A stretch of 64,000 nucleotides of DNA from Rugalucina vietnamica (taxonomy: Eukaryota; Mollusca; Bivalvia; Lucinida; Lucinidae), in assembly GCA_964017185.1 (NCBI GenBank), contig OZ024876.1:34511278-34575277 (forward strand), in the 5' to 3' direction. This document shows positions 21,693 to 31,977 of this stretch, piece by piece. A model generated the notes under the pieces. It made no database searches. It saw nothing but the letters and a program-made list of their open reading frames with translations, and had not been told where the DNA came from. Each line of letters begins with the position of its first letter. Position 1 is the first letter of the stretch. The position numbers and the translations under genes are program-made.

Positions 21693-23364
21693 GGCATGGT
21701 ATTAGAGAGACAAAGCATTGTCACTGACTGAGACTATAGTCTGATCAAATGGCACGGTATTTTAGAGAGATAAAGTATTGTCACAGTCTGATCAAATGGC
21801 ATGGTATTAGAGAGACAAAGTATTGTCACTCACTGAGACTATAGTCTGATCAAATGGCATGGTATTAGAGAGACAAAGTATTGTCACTGACAGAGACTAT
21901 AATAGTGTGATCAAATGGCACGGTATTAGAGAGACAAAGTATTGTCACTGACAGAGACTATAGTCTGATCAAATGGCATGGTATTACACAGACAAAGTAT
22001 TGTCACTGACGGAGACTGTAGTCTGATCAAATGGCATTGTATTAGAGAGACAAAGTATTGTCACTGACAGAGACTATAGTCTGATCAAATGGCATGGTAT
22101 TACAGAGACAAAGTATTGTCACTGACGGAGACTGTAGTCTGATCAAATGGCATGGTATTAGAGAGACAAAGTATTGTCACTGACAGAGACTATAGTCTGA
22201 TCAAATGGCATGGTATTACAGAGACAAAGTATTGTCACTGACAGAGACTGTAGTCTGATCAAATGGCATGGTATTAGAGAGACAAAGTATTGTCACTCAC
22301 TGAGACTATAGTCTGATCAAATGGCATGGTATTAGAGAGACAAAGTATTGTCACTGACTGAGACTGTAGTCTGATCAAATGGCATGGTATTAGAGAGACA
22401 AAGTATTGTCACTGACGGAGACTGTAGTCTGATCAAATGGCATGGTATTAGAGAGACAAAGTATTGTCACTGACTGAGACTGTAGTCTGATCAAATGGCA
22501 TGGTATTAGAGAGACAAAGTATTGTCACTGACGGAGACTGTAGTCTGATCAAATGGCATGGTATTAGAGAGACAAAGTATTGTCACTGACGGAGACTGTA
22601 GTCTGATCAAATGGCATGGTATTAGAGAGACAAAGTATTGTCACTGACGGAGACTGTAGTCTGATCAAATGGCATGGTATTAGAGAGACAAAGTATTGTC
22701 ACTGACGGAGACTGTAGTCTGATCAAATGGCATGGTATTAGAGAGACAAAGTATTGTCACTGACTGAGACTGTAGTCTGATCAAATGGCATGGTATTAGA
22801 GAGACAAAGTATTGTCACTGACTGAGACTGTAGTCTGATCAAATGGCAAGGTATCAGAGAGACAAAGTATTGTCACTGACTGAGACTATAGTCTGATCAA
22901 ATGGCATGGTATTAGAGAGACAAAGTATTGTCACTGACTGAGACTGTAGTCTGATCAAATGGCATGGTATTAGAGAGACAAAGTATTGTCACTGACTGAG
23001 ACTATAGTCTGATCAAATGGCATGGTATTAGAGAGACAAAGTATTGTCACTGACGGAGACTATAGTCTGATCAAATGGCATGGTATTAGAGAGACAAAGT
23101 ATTGTCACTGACTGAGACTGTAGTCTGATCAAATGGCAAGGTATCAGAGAGACAAAGTATTGTCACTGACTGAGACTATAGTCTGATCAAATGGCATGGT
23201 ATTAGAGAGACAAAGTATTGTCACTGATGGTGACTATAGTCTGATCAAATGGCATGGTATTAGAGAGACAAAGTATTGTCACTGACAGAGACTGTAGTCT
23301 GATCAAATGGCATGGTATTAGAGAGACAAAGTATTGTCACTGACGGAGACTGTAGTCTGATCAA
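21693..23364. repeat. 58-bp satellite array, about 29 units
   Basis: The unit reads GGCATGGTATTAGAGAGAC, AAAGTATTGTCACTGAC, then a variable GAGACTRTAGTCTGATCAAAT block. Unit 2 is shortened to 47 bp; the rest are 58 bp. Variation concentrates at three sites: TGACTGAG, TGACGGAG or TGACAGAG; ACTATAG or ACTGTAG; and ACAGAG or GAGAG. A rare GGCAAGGTATCAG unit occurs at 22845 and 23135, exactly five units (290 bp) apart. No frame stays open through the array. Confidence 0.97.
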
Positions 23365-23633
23365 AATCGGCTGAGAATCTTGAAAAGAAACAAATAATTA
23401 CTCATTCACATTAAAAGAGTTTGGTATATTCCTACATAGGGATTTCCTACAAAATTTTATTTCATTTTTCTTTTTTGATTTCATTGGCCAATGTTTGAAT
23501 TAGGCATTATCATGCTCTAAAATACACTGGTACCATTATATTTGACTTTTTGTTTTAAAAAAAAAACGGTACAGCATTAATTAGTATTTACTACATCATT
23601 AAAATGACAATATATTTTGAAAGCAACTATATA
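23365..23633. other. No recognisable feature
   Basis: AT-rich, with a T/A-run near 23555; separates the satellite from element K. Confidence 0.5.
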
Positions 23634-24164
23634 CAGGCCACCTGGGCTATCTCAAACTGGTTGTCTCGAAAACCCCACTTATGTCGAAGTTATCTCTCAC
23701 TCCCGAGAGTTTCTCCCTATATCTTATTGTATTTCAACCTTGCTTGTGTCAAACTCTGTTATGTCGAAAACTCGGCTGTGTCGAAGGGATAGTTTGCTCC
23801 TCACAGATAAAATACTATTAGTTTCACCCTTCCAGTGTCAAACTTCGAAATCAAAAATTATCGGTCAGACTTCATGGTCAGCAAAGAGGAATAAAATAGC
23901 CAGTAGTCTATGCTGATTCGATATCTACATGCAACCTTTCATCACTGGAATTGTAAAAGAACGTTTTGACTTGTGTCATGGTGGGAATATATGTTTGAAA
24001 CCACTATCGATGGAGTAAACATGGTGTAAAACGAAAGGAGAACCACTCAGACCGGAAATGTGAGAGAGTTGAGCTTTTTGGTCTCAATTAGCTTATCTCG
24101 AACTTCAGAAAACTCGAAGTGTTTTCTTAATTCCCCTTGATTTCGAGATAGCGAAGGTGGCCTG
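23634..24164. mobile_element. Element K, pogo-like MITE, 531 bp
   Basis: Inverted ends CAGGCCACCTGGGCTATCTC and its partner (GAGATAGCGAAGGTGG, CCTG), flanked by TATA on both sides, consistent with a TA duplication. The interior is full of TGTCGAA/CTCGAA motifs, common in pogo/Tigger-type elements. No transposase frame. Confidence 0.75.
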
Positions 24165-24236
24165 TATAGAGATAATTTAATATATGGTCTTGTGTCAAAT
24201 AACAACGACATACCCAAAGTTCATAAAATCCAAACA

Positions 24237-24466
24237 TACCATAAAAATTCTATTAAACACCCACACTCTAATAAACACCCATCCCCTATTTGGATGCTAA
24301 AAACTGGCCATTTTATCTGTGAGTTTTGGAATTCAAGGAACCTCTCATAAATGCCCACTTTAAAATGTTGGGAGAAAATCCTATATTTTAAGCGGTAAAT
24401 TTCTAATTTCCCTGCTTTATCACATAACGCAAATCTAAGTTTCCCTTGTAGTCCAAATAAATGGTA
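24237..24466. mobile_element. Family M element, copy 2
   Basis: Left end TACCATAAAAATTCTATT with repeated AATAAACACCC motifs, right end AATAAATGGTA, both bounded by TA. Shares the layout of the copy at 25684. An 83-codon minus-strand frame starts at 24472 and lies almost wholly within it, with no domain. Confidence 0.5.
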
Positions 24467-24529
24467 ATACATTGGGATTATAACACCTTCTTAGAACAAA
24501 AGTCCTGTCTGCGGCAATCGAGATCCACC

Positions 24530-24548
24530 TAACAGCTCAGGTGAGCTA
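24530..24548. repeat. Family E terminal motif, solo
   Basis: CAGCTCAGGTGAGCTAATAA matches the tail of the Helentron-like elements. Only this short piece is present. Confidence 0.3.
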
Positions 24549-24643
24549 ATAAACACTGCAAACAGGTGGTATACTCCAAACAGGTATTTTTAGTGGATAC
24601 TTTACGTCTCTTTTGGACAAAATTTAATCTGCACGGTCATGCA

Positions 24644-25557
24644 ATTCCGATTATCGGAAAAGATGGCGTGACGTCATCAGCCAGCATCCGGGTCACTTTC
24701 ACGGGTACAAATCAGTGATGGCGGCTTTATTAAAGGTCAATATACATTATGGTTTATTTTCATAAATAATCCAAAACACCCAAATCTTTAAAAGTTTTGT
24801 TGTGTAATGAAGGAAGATTGTTTCGAGAATGAATATATTTTGAATTTGGAAGGAAAATATCTTGAATAGCGCAATATTTCCCTGTTTATTTATAGTTAAA
24901 TATTTTGATTTTTCGGCAAGCACGGGCGGCTGTGTTTGATCTCTCGTTAATTAATATCATGCAATTTCAGGCACTTCAGCCTAAAATTACACTGAAAACT
25001 TAAGACAAGCTTACGTCGTAGTATTTTTGCTGTCATTTTGTAGTATCTGTTTTTGGAGGAGATCGACATATTTAAGATTTTAAATAACTACCACACATGC
25101 TTGGATTTTAAAACTCCAACAACGCCACGGTTATTGTTGTTTCTTCATATTACTAAGTAAAATCGTGAAATATAAGCTGCCGTTAGATAAAAAACAAATC
25201 TAGAAAAAGGTGAGCTGAAAATTCATTGTTTTCAACTCGGAATACTGAATTAGCTTCTGAGAAAGAGTTAGATCTACATGTTATTGGATAACTTTATCAT
25301 TCAGTTTTCCAAGTTGAAAACAAACCTTGCCAAAATAATTTTGCAGACATATGACGGATAATTCTTTTTCAGTGGTTCTATTATTAAGTTAAATTTATTT
25401 TAGTTAATTCAGCTTTGATTCAACGTATATAACAATTTAAGACACATTTTCCCGCACAAATATGTGTATTAAGTTTGTGTATTTATTGACTCTGTACCCG
25501 TGAGTTCACAGGTAATGTTATAGATGACGTCATCGCCATCTTTTCCGATAAGCGGAA
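24644..25557. mobile_element. Element L, about 910-bp inverted-repeat element with TGACGTCA in its ends
   Basis: Left end ATTCCGATTATCGGAAAAG, then ATGGCGTGACGTCATC; the right end is its inverse (GATGACGTCATCGCC, ATCTTTTCCGATAAGCGGAAT). About 35 bp of inverted similarity. No coding frame and no clear target duplication. Class unknown. Confidence 0.65.
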
Positions 25558-25685
25558 TTATCCTAGCAACTCTGTTCCTGGGCAGATTACCAATGCATAG
25601 TGGACATACTTTGAAAACTGTTTTCTGGAATCAGCCTGGTTTGTGTCTAACCTGCTCAGAAACCCCTTAAACAGATTTTCATGTA

Positions 25686-25990
25686 CCATATTTGATCTAA
25701 TTAGCGCACATGCTCCAATAAGCGCATACCCTGGTAGTTTCCGAAAAGCATTTGCATAAATGCACATTGCTCGACTAGCATATTACACATTTTTTACACA
25801 AAAATAATGTATCACCGCATTTAAACACTATTTTGAAATGATTGGAACATGGCATCATCACTGATTTATTTTGACATCTTTGTTTTATCAGTTAATGTGT
25901 TGTTTTGGTTCGTAGAGTGCACTTATTAGAACCATATTTTGTTACCTTTGAAAAATTAAGTGCACTGTGCCCAAATTAAAATGAATATGG
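25686..25990. mobile_element. Family M element, copy 1
   Basis: Inverted ends CCATATTTGATCTAATT, AGCGCAC and the partner GTGCCC, AAATTAAAATGAATATGG, with TA on both outer sides. Contains AATAAGCGCA and CACTTATTAG motifs. A TA-flanked MITE. Confidence 0.6.
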
Positions 25991-25992
25991 TA

Positions 25993-26226
25993 TCTTATAG
26001 CTCAACGGAACCTGCTTTAGAAGAGTCATGTTTTATAATTAGGAGTCCTGTCTGTATTTACCATTTGTCTTGTTTGACTTGTTATCTCATTAACAGTAAT
26101 TACTACAACATACACCAGCAATTAGCATGATGCTTCTTTTCCAGCATAAAGAGAATGAAAGAAGTCATCAAATAGTTTTTGTGCAATTTTTATTCATTTT
26201 TGTTATTTTTTATCTGTTTATTTTTT
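25993..26226. other. No recognisable feature
   Basis: Short unique AT-rich stretch. Confidence 0.45.
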
Positions 26227-26290
26227 AGCTCATCTGAATGAGCCATTAAAAACTTACTAGGTGAGCTTATGGTATAATTCGGCAAATAGG
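26227..26290 (+). repeat. Family E 5'-terminal fragment
   Basis: TTAGCTCATCTGAATGAGCC...AGGTGAGCTTATGG reproduces the 5' stem-loop of the Helentron-like elements, here in plus orientation. The core and 3' end are absent. Confidence 0.5.
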
Positions 26291-26375
26291 TCACTGTATA
26301 GGCGGCAACTTTAATATTCATATCTGGGCGTGGTCGGCTAATCGATCTGTTCAAGTAGGGAGATTATAGAAAAGT

Positions 26376-26502
26376 CGAACATGTACCCACAATCTATGTT
26401 TTGAGCAAAAATAAGAAAAATATCAAAAATTTTCTACTGAAAATTTTCAATTTTTACAACTTAAAAAATCTCTGTATATTGCATGGGCATGTTTTCGTAA
26501 TG
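26376..26502 (-). repeat. Family A, AT-rich half only (copy 11)
   Basis: Starts at ACATGTACCCACAATC and ends GCATGTTTTCGTAATG. The terminal ATGGACATGTGTGCGTAATG is partly repeated just after it. Confidence 0.8.
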
Positions 26503-26576
26503 CATGGACATGTGTGCGTAATGATAACGTTGGCTGGGATGACATTACTCAAAGTTCCAGCAAGTTATCATTATGC

Positions 26577-26763
26577 CGCTGGGTCCGACACCAACCGGCT
26601 TGTATATTCACAGATGCAGTCGAGAAGCTTGAAATTTTGAATATATGTAGAACTAGGAGAGGAACTCCTACTATTCATGTAGCGAAAATAAAGGTGCATT
26701 ATACAATGGTCTGCACCTTTGTTTTCGCATATGCATATTGTTAGTTTTCTGATGCGGAGGCTC
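26577..26763 (+). mobile_element. Family B MITE, copy 9, left end lost
   Basis: From CCGCTGGGTCCGACACC through TAGCGAAAATAAAGGTGC to GATGCGGAGGCTCA. The central palindrome is reduced. The left inverted end is unrecognisable. Confidence 0.75.
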
Positions 26764-26978
26764 ATCTGTCTTCAACCATAAACTCTCCAATGCATTCTGA
26801 TTGGATAGAAGAATATCAGTTTAGTCTAGCTTTTCTATTTGCCAGAAATTATTTAAATACATTCAAATGTTTGCTTGTCACTGCGCCAAATTGTTTCTTT
26901 CACAAAGCATATGAAATCCAATTAACGCCTAACGACAGATTTTCACACATTATATAATGGCTTCAATTTCGGCACAAA

Positions 26979-27215
26979 TGAGCCTCGACGCGAGAAAACC
27001 GGTCTTCGGGGTTTCCGACCAGGTCCGACACAAACCGGCCTGTACAAGCTCAGAAAAGAGGTAGAAGCTTGAAATTTCGGATTTAGGAAGAAGAGAAATT
27101 GTACTATCCGAGTAGCGAAAACAAAGGCGCTGATCAGCTTCGCGGTTACCGCGAAGCTGATCTGCGTCTTTGTTTTCGCCTAGGCAAAAATCCGGTTTTC
27201 TCACGATGCGGCTCA
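26979..27215 (+). mobile_element. Family B MITE, copy 10
   Basis: 237 bp, nearly identical to the copies at 5946 and 6788, flanked by AAAT on both sides. Confidence 0.9.
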
Positions 27216-27944
27216 AATTAGCATAGCAAGTTTTCTCACTTTTCCATAGGAAGAGCTTCTGGGAGAAATATATTTATAGTTTCAAATTATCTTGTAGAGA
27301 TGCAACGAATATTTCTGTCATAATGTAAGATTATATTTATGAAATGTCTTTGGTTTCCGCGACAACACGTCTCCGAACAGGACGAGGTTTAATTGTTTTT
27401 CTCAGATCTTGTTTTTAGACCCCAGAAAGTTACGAGCCTCCGAGGACCCTTGTTCTGCCTCAATACTTTATTTAAATATTTGTAGATTAATACCAAGCTT
27501 GTATGCCACCCAAAGGGCCCACGAGGTGTGCTTTAATACACAACAACGACATGGCAATAATTGACAATAGTCGTCAGCACGAAAAACATTGGTCTCGTGT
27601 CGTTCATGATTTTTTTACATCTGAATATAGATTAGATCGTTGGTACCAGCGGAACACTAAATAAATATAACATTTCTTCCAATGTAGTAATTCAGAAGCG
27701 GAAAGAATACATATCGTCTCTGTAAGCAGGTTTATTGTACCTTAGATATTTCCGTCCTAACCATGAATTACTAGTCTGGTTATTTCTGAATTTGTGTTTT
27801 GTTTCAATGTGCCTAAATTTGTTTTTCCCGATAAACAAGTGCATGGACAGTAAATCTATGCTTGAGCTGTAGCTTTATGTCCCACTCACCAATTTTTCAA
27901 CCAATTATCGGGACAAAGCCACCAAACAACCCGCTTTCATAAAT
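27216..27944. other. Unique island, no gene seen
   Basis: About 730 bp without repeats. Contains GAGCCTCCGAGGACCC, shared with the 3.6-kb region. Mixed composition suggests it could be regulatory, but that is only a possibility. Confidence 0.35.
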
Positions 27945-28222
27945 TAATTGCAAAAACTTGCTCATACAATATACAGAGAAAAAGCTGCAGTAAAACTTGA
28001 AAATTTCATCAGAAAATTTTTGATATTCTTAATATCATGAATATTTTGGCTCAAAACATAGATTGTGGGTACATGTTAGAACCGCCGAAGCGGTTTTAAC
28101 GAGTACACACAATCTGTTTTGGATCAAAAATAAATAAAACTGGTATACCTCTGCAAACACCAATTTTACTATATAAATGTGGGGTGGGGTTCAAGGGGGT
28201 ATACATGTCAAGGAAAAGTTTG
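27945..28222 (+). repeat. Family A element, copy 12
   Basis: Left end TTGCAAAAACTTGCTC, reduced loop GAACCGCCGAAGCGG, right block GTGGGGTTCAAGGGGG. The right terminus has diverged to GTCAAGGAAAAGTTTG. Confidence 0.78.
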
Positions 28223-28268
28223 TATGAAGTCTATGACATGCCCACAGACCATGGATCAGAAAACCAAA

Positions 28269-28510
28269 CATAAGATTTTATGGAGGACGGAAAAAAAGTC
28301 ACAGGAAAAAAAGTCACGGAAACAAAGTCACAGAAAAAAAGTCACAGGAAAAAAAGATTTTATGTTTGTGACTTTTTTTCGTGTGACTTTTTTCCCGTGA
28401 CTTTTTTTCCTGTGACTTTTTTTCCGTGACTTTTTTTCCTGTGGCTTTTTTCCTACCCAAATCTGTGACCTTTTTTCCGAATTTTTGTCTTGTGACTTTT
28501 TTTCCTACAT
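28269..28510. repeat. Inverted array of AAAAAAAGTCACAGG units
   Basis: Four to five units of GGAAAAAAAGTCAC on the left face seven or more complementary GTGACTTTTTTTCC units on the right, around a short centre containing AAGATTTTATGTTTGTG. Transcripts could fold into one long imperfect hairpin. Confidence 0.9.
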
Positions 28511-28893
28511 TTGATTTTCTTGTGTCACAACACCATTATTTTCTGGCATGTGTACATGATTACCTGGCCCTGAGATGGCACAGGAACAACATGTCATCTA
28601 GATGAGTTGTGTCGCGGGTGAACCAGACCATCAAGGAACTCAAACAGCTATTATCCACATCCCCAAGTTGTGAAGCAAATGATATTTTGGATTCAAGACA
28701 ATGTACCTTATATAGTGCTATTCACTTGCATGTAGCATAAAGAAAGGTGCATGGAACCTGCACAGTAGCTGATCTGTGTCAACCTTTTCGCAAAAATGGA
28801 AATCATGTTTTCTTCTAACAAGGCTTAGATGATAATATACAGTCTCATTAGGATTTTGGCATCTTCTTTTAATTACCTGTCCTTTGTACCATG
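28511..28893. other. No recognisable feature
   Basis: Unique sequence following the inverted array. Confidence 0.45.
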
Positions 28894-29503
28894 TCTCAGA
28901 AACCGAGATACTGGTACAATCACCACATGATGCTAGGTATAGAGCTCAATTCTGATCTCTGGCTGATTAAAGATCAGGCAAGTTGACTGCCACTTGTTTT
29001 AATGAAGGTCATTGGAATATTCTTAGAAACTGAGATACTGGTACAATCAGGACATGATGCTAGGCATAGAGCTCGATTCTGACCTCTGGCTGATTAAAGA
29101 TCAGGCAAGTTGACTACCACTAAGTCTTGTTTTAATGAAGGTTTGGTCATTGGAATATTCTTAGAAACTGAGATACTGGTACAATCAGACATGATGCTAT
29201 TCTGACCTCTGGCTGATTAAAGATCAGGCAAATTGACTGCCACTAAGTCTTGTTTTAACCCATATTTGAAGAATGGATTTTCTCATCATCATTAGGGGAA
29301 GTCCACTTTCATTTTAAGGGGCGTCAGGAGTGATTTTTAAATTTTATTCAATTTTTCGATGAAAATTCTCTAAGCAAACAGAAGAGCCCCAGATGGGAAG
29401 CCGCGTTCTGCGGCGTCACATCTGGGGTTATTCTGTTTGCCTATGTCCCATAAAAGGGACGCCAGGCTCAAATGAGTTAATGAAGGTTTGGTCATTTGAA
29501 TAT
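28894..29503. repeat. Tandem repeat of about 138 bp, three copies, last one split by D copy 5
   Basis: The unit starts TCTTAGAAACTGAGATACTG and includes GACCTCTGGCTGATTAAAG, then CTTGTTTTAATGAAGG. Copies start at 28894, 29021 and 29159. The third is interrupted at its TTAA by a D element and resumes at 29481 (TGAAGGTTTGGTCATTTG). Confidence 0.88.
29255..29480 (+). mobile_element. Family D MITE, copy 5, with empty sites next door
   Basis: Bounded by TTAA at 29255-29258 and 29477-29480. The two preceding tandem units carry the same site unoccupied (CTTGTTTTAATGAAGG), so the element boundaries and the TTAA duplication are demonstrated within this window. Confidence 0.95.
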
Positions 29504-29529
29504 TTCCATTGCCATTCTTTCTCTCCTTC

Positions 29530-29585
29530 TGATGACTATAGCTGTTGACTGGGACATTAACGATCAATTCAAACAAAAACAAAAT
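29530..29585 (+). repeat. SINE 3'-tail remnant
   Basis: TGACTGGGACATTAACGATC, then AATTCAAACAAAAACAAAA, resembles a SINE tail (GGGACRTTAA plus A-rich end). No SINE body visible. Confidence 0.3.
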
Positions 29586-29639
29586 CTTCTGCTGATTCAA
29601 GAAGAGCGTTTGTCTGTTAGCAGTGAAATGCACACTAAA

Positions 29640-29875
29640 TACTGGTAATCTGCCCCTGGGAGGCTTTCATATAGGAGCCGAGTGGCTACGAAAACTGAAT
29701 GGCCAACATGAACAAAGATGTTGACTTTCGAATTAAGGCACTAACTCAACCAATGGTACAGTTGATTCAAAGATGCATAATAATAATGCTATACCATTTT
29801 TTGCTTGGACAGGTAAATAACGGTAAATAAATGTAATCAGTACTGACATACTCTAGCATTGCCCATTTAAACAGG
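29640..29875 (-). repeat. Dispersed repeat N, copy 2
   Basis: Reverse-complement partner of 3268-3505. Here GAGTGGCTAC, CTTAATTCG (inverted), GATGCATAATAATAATGC, TATACCA, TGTAATCAGTACTG and CTCTAGCATTG appear in mirrored order. Confidence 0.55.
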
Positions 29876-29904
29876 TAAAATATTTAAAACTTGCATCATG
29901 AGTT

Positions 29905-30151
29905 TGAGTAGAAAAAGTTTGATATTTTTCTTATTTTTGCCTAAAACATACATTGTGGGTACACGTTAGAACCGCCGCCTCGCCGAGGCGGGTTAGAACC
30001 GCCGCCTCGCCGAGGCGGTTCTAACGTGTACCCACAATCTATGTTTTGGAGCAAAAATAAGAAAAATATGTATACCCCTGCATAGCCCAGTTTTACTATA
30101 TAAAAGTGGGGTTTAAGGGGGTATTCATTGCACGGACATGTTTTCCTGATG
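29905..30151 (+). repeat. Family A element, copy 13, with doubled loop
   Basis: The left terminus is missing (starts in the AT-rich half). The loop reads GTTAGAACCGCCGCCTCG, CCGAGGCGGGTTAGAACC, GCCGCCTCGCCGAGG and CGGTTCTAAC, so two GC hairpins are stacked. The right end is intact (CATGTTTTCCTGATG). Confidence 0.85.
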
Positions 30152-30687
30152 TTTTATCTGTTTATTAGGGTTTTCATAAAACTTTTGAGGATCTACATTT
30201 ATGAATTCATTCTAATATGTTCCTATAAATTCTTAAGTAATTTGTGGCATACATGTTAAGAATGAGCTAATATTGCACTCATAAAGTTAACTTGACAAAT
30301 GTTCCTAAGATTTCTGAGTAATTAGATCACCGAGTTATTGACTCTTTACTACACACTCTAGCAGTCCTTCTTTATGCATCCTCAGAACTTGTATTTTTCT
30401 AACGACTCTCTCGTTAACCTCTAAGTGTTTGTCAAAAGGGCCCTTTTGATCTTGATCAGAAATAAGTTGGTGGCCTGGCATATTTAGTTCCATGTCACCT
30501 GGTTGCTATTTACTGGGCTGTTAACTGCCTGCTGAAAACACTCAACTTGTTCAGGAAATTTCTGGGAAAAAAGTAAAATGACACAGAACACTCTTTGACT
30601 CTTGAAGTAGGTTTACAATATGGACATTTCGAGTTTTCAGCTGTTAAAATTGAAAATTTCATTGGAAAAATTTGCCAGTTCCGTATT
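30152..30687. other. No recognisable feature
   Basis: Unique AT-rich sequence. Confidence 0.5.
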
Positions 30688-30905
30688 CATCACCAAAACA
30701 TGTCCATGTGATGTATTGAATATACCCCCTTGAATCCCACTTTTATAAAGTAAAACTGGGGTTTACAGGGGTATACATATTTTTAATTTTTTGCTCAAAA
30801 CAAAACTGTGGGTACTCGTTAGAACTACCTCGGCGAGGCGGTTCTAGCGTGTATGTAAAGTGGGGTTTAAGGGGGTATTCAATACATGGTTATGTTTTCG
30901 TGATG
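30688..30905. repeat. Family A element, copy 14, mirror form with the same half on both sides
   Basis: The left side is the inverted GTATACCCC half (CATCACCAAAACATGTCC...TGGGGTTTACAGGGG). After the loop comes the same half in direct orientation (AAAGTGGGGTTTAAGGGGG...TTTTCGTGATG) instead of the AT-rich half. A larger palindrome than usual. Confidence 0.75.
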
Positions 30906-30927
30906 AATATGGAACTGGCAGGATACA

Positions 30928-31066
30928 AGACCCTCAACATGAGTGTGAGGTATGGACACATTTGTCCCGTGGGACACTGTTTGACATCACGCAGCTCTGC
31001 CTAGTAAAGCTAAACTGTGACCTGAGGGACAGATTTGTCCAGCCGCACCTTACCATCATGACAGTA
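30928..31066. repeat. Old copy of the GTATGGA hairpin repeat
   Basis: GTGAGGTATGGACACATTTG...GACATCACG pairs imperfectly with CTGTGACCTGAGGGACAG, ATTTGTCC. A degenerate relative of the palindrome at 31085, in tandem with it. Confidence 0.6.
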
Positions 31067-31084
31067 TAAGAATCCTATATGAGT

Positions 31085-31196
31085 GTCAGGTATGGATAGA
31101 CAAATCTGTCCCGAGGGTCACATTTTGGCATCACGAGGCTCGCCGAGTGATGCCAAATTGTGACCCGAGGGACAGATTTGTCTATCCATACCTGAC
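31085..31196. repeat. 112-bp near-perfect palindrome
   Basis: Left arm GTCAGGTATGGATAGACAAA, then TCTGTCCCGAGGGTCACA, TTTTGGCATCAC; the right arm is its inverse ending TATCCATACCTGAC. Only a few mismatches over arms of more than 50 bp. It could extrude as a cruciform or fold as a hairpin RNA. Confidence 0.92.
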
Positions 31197-31735
31197 AAGA
31201 ATGTTGGATTCATTTTCTTGCACGCTTTAATGCGGCGAAGCTTGATTTTCATACTATTTACCTAGGAAAACGCTACAATCGCGGCGTCAGCCATTTTGAT
31301 TTAAAACGTTTTGACGTCATTGTGACGTGTGCGCTTAACGACGAAATTACGTGACGTCCTATACAACCAATGTTAAAAAAGAACACTTGAACGCAGAATG
31401 AGCCTGGGTGAGATAACAAGGGTGAGATAAGAATTTCTCACATGGTGTAAAACGTAGGATTTCTCTATCTGGTGTGCAAGAAATTCTTTTTCTTGCACAA
31501 CTTTAGGTGGCATGGCTTGATGCTCATCAACTGGAGATGCCATTTTGAAATACAATGTTATTGACATGTATGTCATTGTGAAATGAAGTTACATGACAGC
31601 CTGTACACCTAAGTTTTTGTGCTTTATGATGACGTCATCCCTGTTTGTGTCGATCTTCACATAAGATATGAAGAAAGCAAAACATGGGACGTTCTGTACC
31701 TGATGTGCAGGAAAACATAATTAATTGAGCCTTCG
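31197..31735. repeat. Diverged tandem duplicate with TGACGTCA motifs
   Basis: Two related blocks, near 31210-31375 and 31485-31620, share TTTTCTTGCAC, GGCGAAGCTTGAT/GGCATGGCTTGAT, CCATTTTGA and TTGACGTCATTGTGA-like strings. Two TGACGTCA (CRE-like) sites lie at about 31313 and 31631. No gene. Confidence 0.45.
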
Positions 31736-31956
31736 CACAAGTAAACCAACAATCTGGGTTTCCGACCAGATCCGACACAAAGCGGCCTATACAGTCGTAG
31801 AAAAATGCTAGAGGCTTAAATTTTGGATTTAGGAAGAAGAGGGACTGTACTATCCATGCAGCGAAAACAAAGGCATGATCAGTTGTGCAGTGACAGTCAG
31901 ATCTGCGTCTTTGTTTGCGCATATGCAGATTGTTGGTGTTCTTATACGGCGGCCCA
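31736..31956 (+). mobile_element. Family B MITE, copy 11
   Basis: Flanked by AATT on both sides, although the right end has mutated to GGCGGCCC. The central palindrome is shortened. Confidence 0.82.
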
Positions 31957-31977
31957 ATTCTTGCCCACTTTTCAGAA

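Noticed and set aside
21693-23364. Possible CRISPR array in the regular 58-bp repeat
   Set aside because: Units are contiguous with no unique spacers, and the setting is a eukaryotic genome. It is a satellite.
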